Of a DNA stretch of 52,750 bases, positions 46,691-52,750 are shown in pieces (position 1 is the first letter of the stretch; each line of letters begins with the position of its first letter). The stretch covers positions 1-52,750 of the forward strand of contig WKLE02002987.1 in assembly GCA_014885115.2 (NCBI GenBank), in the 5' to 3' direction. The position numbers and the translations under genes were made by a program. The DNA comes from Asterionellopsis glacialis (taxonomy: Eukaryota; Bacillariophyta; Plagiogrammaphyceae; Rhaphoneidales; Asterionellopsidaceae). The notes below the pieces were generated by a model that saw only the letters and a list, made by a program, of their open reading frames with translations, did no database searches and was not told the origin of the DNA.

Positions 46691-47613
46691 CAACATCTGA
46701 CTACCTTACCGAGACATCGGAACCACCCCTTACCCCCATTTTAACACCGTCTTTTTCTACCGATGAAGAATCTGATGATCAAAAAGAAAACAATGGCAAC
46801 AACGACAGCAATGAGAGTCAGGAGAAGGATTTTAAAAATGGCACAGGAAAAACGGGTAAAACAACATCAACCGATCAAAACGACAACAAAGCCAGCGACA
46901 CAAACGAAAATCAAGAGAAAGATTTAGAAAATTATACAGAAAAGTTGGATGAAACAACATCTTACTACTCCACCAAGACAACTTCACCATCCTCCACTTA
47001 CTCTTCTTCTACCGACGAAGAAAGTGATGTGCAAAATGATAGCCATGAAGATTTGGAAAACGGTACAAAAAAACCGTGTAAAACAAAATCAGCCGTCGAG
47101 AGCAATGACAAAAAGACTCAAGATGCTTGCATCAAATCAATGTCTATGGTAGCTACGGCTTGCTTTGTATTTGGTCTAGTTGTCATTGTAGTTTTGACCG
47201 GAATCTTGATAGGAGGCAATGCTACTGTGACTAAAAGTGATTCTGTGCCACCCCTTGACTCGGAGCATGTAGATAAAGATCCACCTTTGCTTGATCTTGG
47301 TTACCAATTCTACTCAGGAGAAGACACAGCACCAGTTTATGTACCGTCAATGACCCCTCTGTCTCATTCTGCTGTTCCTAGTACTATGATGAAAACAACA
47401 ATTGCACCAACAAACATTCCAACTGCAATTCCAACAACCGCCAAAGAAACTAATGAACCTTCTGCTGCTGCTATTACTACTGGGGCTCCTAGTTTTGCTC
47501 CAACTATCAATATATCCACAACCATGCCAACAGCAACCCCTTCTATCAAAATCATCGCTGATACATCTGATAGTCCCACAATCGGTGCAACAAATACATC
47601 CCCGGGGGTCTAG
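46576..47613 (+). CDS. Repeat-bearing type II membrane protein, copy 1
   Basis: A 345-residue protein of unknown function. The N-terminal 185 residues are hydrophilic and contain about four degenerate repeats: NNDSHENQEKDLENGTGKTG, then NNDSNESQEKDFKNGTGKTG, then TNENQEKDLENYTEK and NDSHEDLENGTKKP. Between them are acidic Ser/Thr segments (SFSTDEESDDQ, SSSTDEESDVQ). One transmembrane helix lies at 189-213 (VATACFVFGLVVIVVLTGIL). The C-terminal 130 residues are Pro/Thr/Ser-rich (APTNIPTAIPTT, GAPSFAPTIN), as in many diatom surface proteins, and would face outside or the lumen. No catalytic motif is visible. The start is the first ATG in frame; one upstream in-frame TTG is not needed. A truncated second copy starts at 52656. 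Confidence 0.7.
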   Translation: MLSSTDKGNDDQTCNNDNNDSHENQEKDLENGTGKTGKTTSDYLTETSEPPLTPILTPSFSTDEESDDQKENNGNNDSNESQEKDFKNGTGKTGKTTSTDQNDNKASDTNENQEKDLENYTEKLDETTSYYSTKTTSPSSTYSSSTDEESDVQNDSHEDLENGTKKPCKTKSAVESNDKKTQDACIKSMSMVATACFVFGLVVIVVLTGILIGGNATVTKSDSVPPLDSEHVDKDPPLLDLGYQFYSGEDTAPVYVPSMTPLSHSAVPSTMMKTTIAPTNIPTAIPTTAKETNEPSAAAITTGAPSFAPTINISTTMPTATPSIKIIADTSDSPTIGATNTSPGV

Positions 47614-47940
47614 TTAGTGTTTAACATATTGTCAGAAAGTCAGGGTAATTGTGTTAAATATGTACAACTAATTTTTTCAAATGTTCAGCATTTGCAATTT
47701 TTTCTAATCAAAAGGTGTCATGTTTAAATAATGCGTAGAAAACTTTCCCCGCCCTGACCGGAACTTTTGGGCCTGACGCAGTAGCTTCCGCTCGACAGTG
47801 ACAGAACCGCTTTCTTTTTCCGCATTGCATTCCCTGAGGGTATTTTCTACTGTGTTGATGTTATTTTTAGTTCTACTACGCGAATATATATAATATTGAC
47901 TTGGATTCCCCCCATTTGTTTATTCAAAGAATGGGTTACC

Positions 47941-48100
47941 CAAGAAGGTCATCACAATCATTACCATCAATACCAGGCGTCTTCTACTTCATCGTTCTTT
48001 GTACAATGATTCAGTAATCCTCTTTTAATAGTAATAATGACATTTATTTTTTGCATTGCCTTGTATTATTATAATACAAGTGAAACTGCATTATCACCAT
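47941..48100 (+). pseudogene. Fragment of the GT32 glycosyltransferase gene
   Basis: About 160 bp align with 42021-42188 of the glycosyltransferase coding sequence, including the stretches encoding YHQYQASSTSS, the VQ(R)FSNPLL segment and the membrane anchor MTFIFCIALYYYNTS. One in-frame CGA to TGA change and a few substitutions are present. Neither the start codon nor the catalytic domain is included. It lies just before retroelement sequence. Confidence 0.88.
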
Positions 48101-48403
48101 TGTTGGACAATAAAGTTAAAGTTAACAATATTTCAAGAATTAGAGATAAGGTGAAAATGGCATATGTCATTCATGACAATTTTAAAATGTCACTACGTCG
48201 ACATAGAATGTCTCGTGACATCCCGAAATGTGAAAATACAAACTGTCTCATATTCTGAAATTAATTTTAGACTACATTTCATATTTACTAGTGGATTCTA
48301 TTACATGATTTTTAGAATATTAAATATATACATTTTGTATTTCAACATTCAGAATATCCCTGTGTACCACAAAACGGACCAAAGAAGACCATGAGCAGCA
48401 GGT

Positions 48404-50480
48404 TTGGCAACAAACAGAAATTATGATGAGAATGCTGATGAGATTGCAAAGAAGATTTTCATTGCCAGAGTGAGCAAACAGGTCTCTGCCTTGGTATATC
48501 TTGAGAACTCCAACCAGCAAAAATACAGATCAGTATTAAAGAATCTTAATTCACAGAAGTTGTTAGGAAATGACCAATACCCAAAGACTGTTAGTGAACA
48601 AACAATGTATTAAGTAACCACAGTTTTGATGACATCAATTCAAATAACAACAGGAAAGACCAAGAGAGTCAAATGAAGAAGAATTGCCTGCCTTATCCTT
48701 TGCTCAAATGGAAGGAAGATGTTACATATGCAGAAAACTGGGTCATAAATCCCCAAAATGCTTCAAGAAGGATCGGATTCCAAAGGAAGAGTGGAAAATT
48801 ACTAAGGCACAACAACATGTCCAAACAACGGAAAGCACCAACCAGGACAAGCAAGCATCAGATTTGTCATCTACCACAAACTGTAGTAGTCAAGGCAAAT
48901 CTTCATCAACTACAGAGGAACCACAAGTTGGCTGATCTTATCTTACTGGACAGTGAGTCAACCGACACAGTATTTTGCAATCACAATTATGTTACAAACA
49001 TAATTGTGATAACTACATTAGATATAATAACAAACGGAGGTCTCCCCTCATCCATAAAGAAATGTGACATCCCAAATATTGGTGAAGCCTTGTACAATGA
49101 GGAATTGATGACAAATATCATCTCATTGGCACACATAACACACTTGCATCATATCATCATGGAGTCCATGAAGGAACTAGCATTAGTAGTACAATTACCC
49201 CATAAAAAAATCAAGTTTAAACAAATTGAAAATGGGCTTTATGTCTACAATCCCAAGTCAATTCATGCAAACAGCAAAAGCAAAAGCAAGCAACTACAAT
49301 TTGTATCACCTGTTGAGCAGAACTTACAAATGGTATCACCCAGACAATGAGCTTGCATGAAGTATGCCAGGGAACTATATAATGCCCTAGGCACTCCTAC
49401 CATGTTGGATCTGAAGGCTATGGTCTGCATGAATTTAATTAGAAACAACAAGGTTGCTACTCAAGATATCATTAATTTAGCAAGTCAGGTCTATGGCCCA
49501 GATGTCAGTGGGATAGAGGGCATAGCTACTTGAAGAAAGCCTGCTCCTGTTATTAACAATATAATTGAAATTCTAGATGAGCTGCTAACTATGCAAGAGG
49601 ATTTAACTCTATCAATGAATGGCTTAAGCCTCAACTCCTTGGATTTCCTCACTACCATTTTGAATGACATGATTTATAGAATGGCACAATACCTAAAGAA
49701 GTCCATTGCTTCTGTTTTCAAGGATTGCCTCAATCAAGTTTATACGGTTAATAAATGCGGTGGGTTTAACATAAATGATATCCATTGTGATAATGAGTTC
49801 AGGTCCTCAATGGACCCTTACTCCTTAACAAGGACCCCCCCATTGATATGACCTACACATCAGCAAAAGAACATGTTCCAATAGCCTAAAGGAATAATCA
49901 AATAATACAAGAACATGTCAGGGCAACCTACCACCAACTTTCATACCATCATCTTCCAAAGATTCTGGTGCAATACATAGTTATGGAGGCTGCCAAGAAG
50001 TTGAACTTCTTTTCCAATGTGTCTCCAAAGTCTTCAGTCCCCATACAATTTTGCACCAACAAATTTTAGATTATGGATTACATTGTAAGTTCTCCATTGG
50101 AGAGTATATACAAGCTCATGATGAGCCTAAAACTTCAAATACCAATGTGGCACTGTCCTTGGGTTGCCTGTATCTTCATCCACTGGACAAACAACAGGAA
50201 GTCATAAATGTTTTCATCTCATGACCAATTGTCTTAGGATTCCTCCAGAGTACAATTAATGGTGTTCTAACATAAGAGGCTGATGATAAGCAGCAACTTG
50301 TTTGGTATATTGGTGCAGCCTTTGCTGTACATGATGACATGAAAAGCCATACTGGAGACATGTTTACATTAGGAAAGATTGCAAAAGTCAGTGATTCAAC
50401 AAAACAAAAGATTAATGCAAGAAGCTCTATAGAAGCAGAATTGAATGGAATCAATGACAAAGTAGTGAAAGTACTCTAAG
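48404..50480 (+). mobile_element. Degraded Ty1/copia retrotransposon, reverse transcriptase missing
   Basis: Fragments in copia order on the plus strand. Gag-like helices with LGNDQYPKTV end near 48613. A CX2CX4HX4C zinc knuckle (CYICRKLGHKSPKC) lies near 48720. A protease-like stretch (LILLDSESTDTVFCN, then NIGEALYNEELMTNIISLA) is at about 48930-49130. Integrase pieces (ELYNALGTPTMLDLKA, IHCDNEF, FSIGEYIQAHDEP) fall at about 49355-50220. An RNase H piece (FAVHDDMKSHTGD, STKQKINARSSIEAEL) is at 50279-50475. The reading frame is broken by stops, for example TGA at 49531, and by frameshifts. Almost no DNA lies between integrase and RNase H, so the reverse transcriptase has been deleted. Confidence 0.85.
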
Positions 50481-51806
50481 TTCTGAAACCAAATAAAAAG
50501 GGAAGAGTTAGAAAACCAAGGTATTACAGATGCAACAAAAGTGAAACAAGCATTAAAAGAAGAAAACTTACATATGACCATTGCATTCAGAACCACTGAG
50601 GTAATAGCCAACAAACTATGCAAGTTCCAAAAGATGACAGACACAACAATAATTCCTGTTACTCCACCAGTGTCAACCAAAGAAAGGGAACAACAAGGAA
50701 CCAACTGTATTGTTGACATTGTCCCAATTAGTAACAGTACTATCACTGTTCTCAAATATCAGTCAGACAGCACACAAATGGAGGGTTCTGCACTCAAACT
50801 CCCAGGCAACATTTTTACAGTATGCTTGTAAATTCTGAAGTATTCACCTCCGTACCTAGTGATGACTCAAAGGATGGAAAGCAATAAACAGTACAATGTG
50901 GTGCTGAATCATGTACAACTGATAAAGAGAGAAAATACCAGGCTGCCAAGAAGAAGCAACATGAGCAAAGAGAGGAGAGGGCAGAGGAAGACAGCAAAAT
51001 GGAAAAGGGTAAGTAACAACAATGGCAACAATGGCTAAGGGAAGAATTTGACAAACTTACCTTAACCCTACATGAGGGTTGGTTTCTGTGATTTGCTGCT
51101 GTTGCTGGCAGAATGTATAGAAGCACCATATACCTGTACTGTTGGTAAGCATAATGTGGATGTACTACCATCAGATGAATATGGCACTACTGCTTACATG
51201 GATGCTCTAATTCAGACACAGATATCCCAACATTTGTTGGGTAAGAAACAATCCAGGGTACAAGACTCCACAGCATCAAATTTGTGTGAAAGCTGCAGAA
51301 AAAAGAAACAAAGAAAAATTACAAGAACTCCAAACAGCCAACTTGGAAATGACATAATATCCATGGTTTCACATCTTGAATATTATGAAAGAGTAACTGC
51401 TCAGAAAAAAGAAAATATTAGAACAAGAAGTTGGTGATGGATGAGACAAACAAGATTGCAACAACAAGGTACTGGGAGGTGGGAACAATCAAGGCTGATG
51501 CCAAGATGTTTGTCCAAATGTTCCTGTCAGATGCAAAGATCACAAACAAGACACACAAAATACACTTGCAGGAGTTGGCCAAACTGGATTTCAGCAAGGA
51601 AGTTGTGGATACAAAACTTGAGGAACTCCAAACTAAGTTGACAACAATCAATGAGGAAATCTTGGCATGGGAACTTGGGGAGAATACTGAACAAAATGCT
51701 GCTGCTCCACCTGCTTATGACAACAATGTTGAACAGCAGGAGGAAGAGCAACACGAAGGAGATGGTGACCTTGATGACAATGGGAATGCTGGTGGGACCA
51801 CAGCAG
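50481..51806 (+). other. Unclassified tail of the retroelement region, with an acidic ORF
   Basis: 1.3 kb between the RNase H remnant and the terminal sequence at 51807. Several open frames on the plus strand have coding-like composition: about 50541-50831, 51072-51437 and 51431-51823. The last ends in an acidic Asp/Glu/Gln-rich tail whose final codons run into the terminal repeat. None matches a domain I recognise. They may be decayed element-encoded genes, a second nested element, or captured host sequence. Confidence 0.45.
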
Positions 51807-51889
51807 AGTTGTTCCAGGATTAGGTGGACCAGTCCGGTACTGGGCTGTGACAGAATTTTTAATCCAATTAATCAAAGCTAGTAATTTTG
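51807..51889 (+). mobile_element. Terminal sequence shared with the 608-bp element
   Basis: About 83 bp match the inward-reading right end of the 33515-34122 element (AGTTGTTCCAGGATTAGG, then TACTGGGCTGTGACA and AATTAATCAAAGCTAG) with few differences. After that the two diverge. Its place directly downstream of retroelement sequence fits the start of a truncated 3' LTR. Confidence 0.7.
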
Positions 51890-52293
51890 CCCGTTTTTTT
51901 TTTGGAAACCGTGATTTACTGATGAGGGATGAGCCAAAATATCTGTAATATTTCTTTGCTCATAATTGGGCCGGGAACAAGAATCTCTCATAAACTTGCT
52001 TGTTTTTGTTAAATAAAATCTATTCGAAAAACAGAATTCCACGGCTTTTTAACGTCAAGAAAGAAGGATTATACCAGATCATGTTCAACTTACATGGTGA
52101 ATTTTTGAGAGTTCGCACAAAATTTTTTTACCATTAGAGGTATATATTGAAACCAACCTGGTAATGAGATAGTTCTGATTACCACAATAGACCCCAGTAC
52201 ATCCAAACCAGAGACTGGGAAGTAGCCAAATGATTGAAGAACCCCTTCTACAAAACATGTAGTTGACAGGATATCCGTTCAGATTTTAAGTAA
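51890..52293. other. Unassigned sequence between element end and duplication
   Basis: 404 bp, AT-rich, with a T10 run right after the terminal sequence. No coding sequence or repeat to the rest of the window was noticed. Confidence 0.45.
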
Positions 52294-52750
52294 AGTACAG
52301 ATGTTAGGACAATATATAGACTTAACAGAAAATACCAAAATTTTAAATTTCTGGTTCTTGCTGTCGTTCTTCCAAATTTCGTATCTCGTACAATATGTCT
52401 GGTTCTTTTTTTACTTGCCTCCACGGACAACAAGGAAGTCTGAGACAGAAAGACTTTGTTGTTCGGTGTGTGTGTATTAAGAAAAAGAGAAATCAAACTT
52501 CAACGAAAATTAGCAACTAAAATAAATTAACGCATCACAAGTCATTCGAAAATAGAAAGAACGAAAAAAGAAACACAAAGCAACAAGAAACAAATATTTT
52601 TGTATTGACTACTTCCACAAAGACCACGACACCATCATCTACCTACACTTTAACAATGTCTTCTTTTACCGACAAAGCAAATGATGATCAAACCAAGTAT
52701 CACGACATTAACGACAGCCATGAGAATCAGGAGAAAGATTTGGAAAATGG
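52294..52750 (+). repeat. Segmental duplication, copy 2
   Basis: Counterpart of 46252-46690; it runs to the window edge, so its full length is unknown. A small insertion near 52305-52325 and scattered substitutions distinguish it from copy 1. Confidence 0.85.
52656..52750 (+). CDS. Repeat-bearing membrane protein, copy 2 (partial, cut by window end)
   Basis: The first 31 codons of a paralogue of the 46576 gene, open to the window edge. It begins MSSFTDKANDDQTKYHD and shares SHENQEKDLENG with copy 1. The upstream sequence is conserved as well, so the gene may be expressed. Whether the rest is intact cannot be seen. Confidence 0.65.
   Translation, partial: MSSFTDKANDDQTKYHDINDSHENQEKDLEN

Overview
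The window reads as nuclear DNA of a eukaryotic alga, most likely a diatom or a close stramenopile relative. It is AT-rich. Genes sit on both strands and carry zero to two short GT-AG introns (94-225 bp, donors mostly GTAAGT). Proteins hold long low-complexity Q/N/D/S tracts. One protein starts with a signal peptide followed by an ASAFAP-like motif, as in plastid-targeted proteins of algae with secondary plastids. The retroelement remains have Ty1/copia-type domain order and resemble diatom copia elements. The species cannot be told from the sequence alone.

Layout, 1-20 kb: SF-assemblin-like coiled-coil protein (-), a USP-type deubiquitinase with a C-terminal Tudor-like domain (+), 3 kb without a convincing gene, a two-exon KIX-like protein of unknown role (+), a FAM210/DUF1279-like mitochondrial membrane protein (+), a zinc-free MDR reductase (-), a plastid-targeted protein of unknown function (+), a three-exon fusion of S-formylglutathione hydrolase with glutathione-dependent formaldehyde dehydrogenase (-), and an inositol polyphosphate 5-phosphatase with a C2 domain (+). 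Degenerate tandem copies of the 3' end of the last gene follow it.

Layout, 21-41 kb: a seven-helix membrane protein fused to a lactonase-like beta-propeller (-), a type I membrane protein with SBBP-like repeats (+), a repeat-rich coiled-coil protein that appears to have lost its C-terminus to a stop codon (-), a membrane-anchored GH5 exo-beta-1,3-glucanase-like enzyme (-), a 3.6 kb gene-poor stretch with a 608-bp element bounded by inverted repeats, a large multidomain enzyme combining a PQQ sugar dehydrogenase, PKD domain, multicopper oxidase and bulb-lectin-like domain (+, interrupted by an assembly gap near its start), and a calcineurin-like phosphoesterase (-).

Layout, 41-52.7 kb: a GT32 (OCH1-like) glycosyltransferase (+), an ArfGAP (-), and a repeat-bearing membrane protein (+). 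After these come a decayed copy of part of the glycosyltransferase gene, a degraded copia element, a terminal sequence related to the 608-bp element, and a second, truncated copy of the membrane protein gene. The last 11 kb therefore looks like a partial segmental duplication filled with retroelement debris.

There is no operon logic. Some genes share themes: carbohydrate handling (GH5, GSDH-MCO, GT32), membrane traffic and phosphoinositides (ArfGAP, 5-phosphatase, GT32), and carbonyl or formaldehyde detoxification (fusion enzyme, MDR reductase). Intergenic DNA repeatedly holds short palindromes built on GTACCWGGTAC and GTAGGWCCTAC. All splice junctions were inferred by eye from donor and acceptor consensus plus frame and family continuity.
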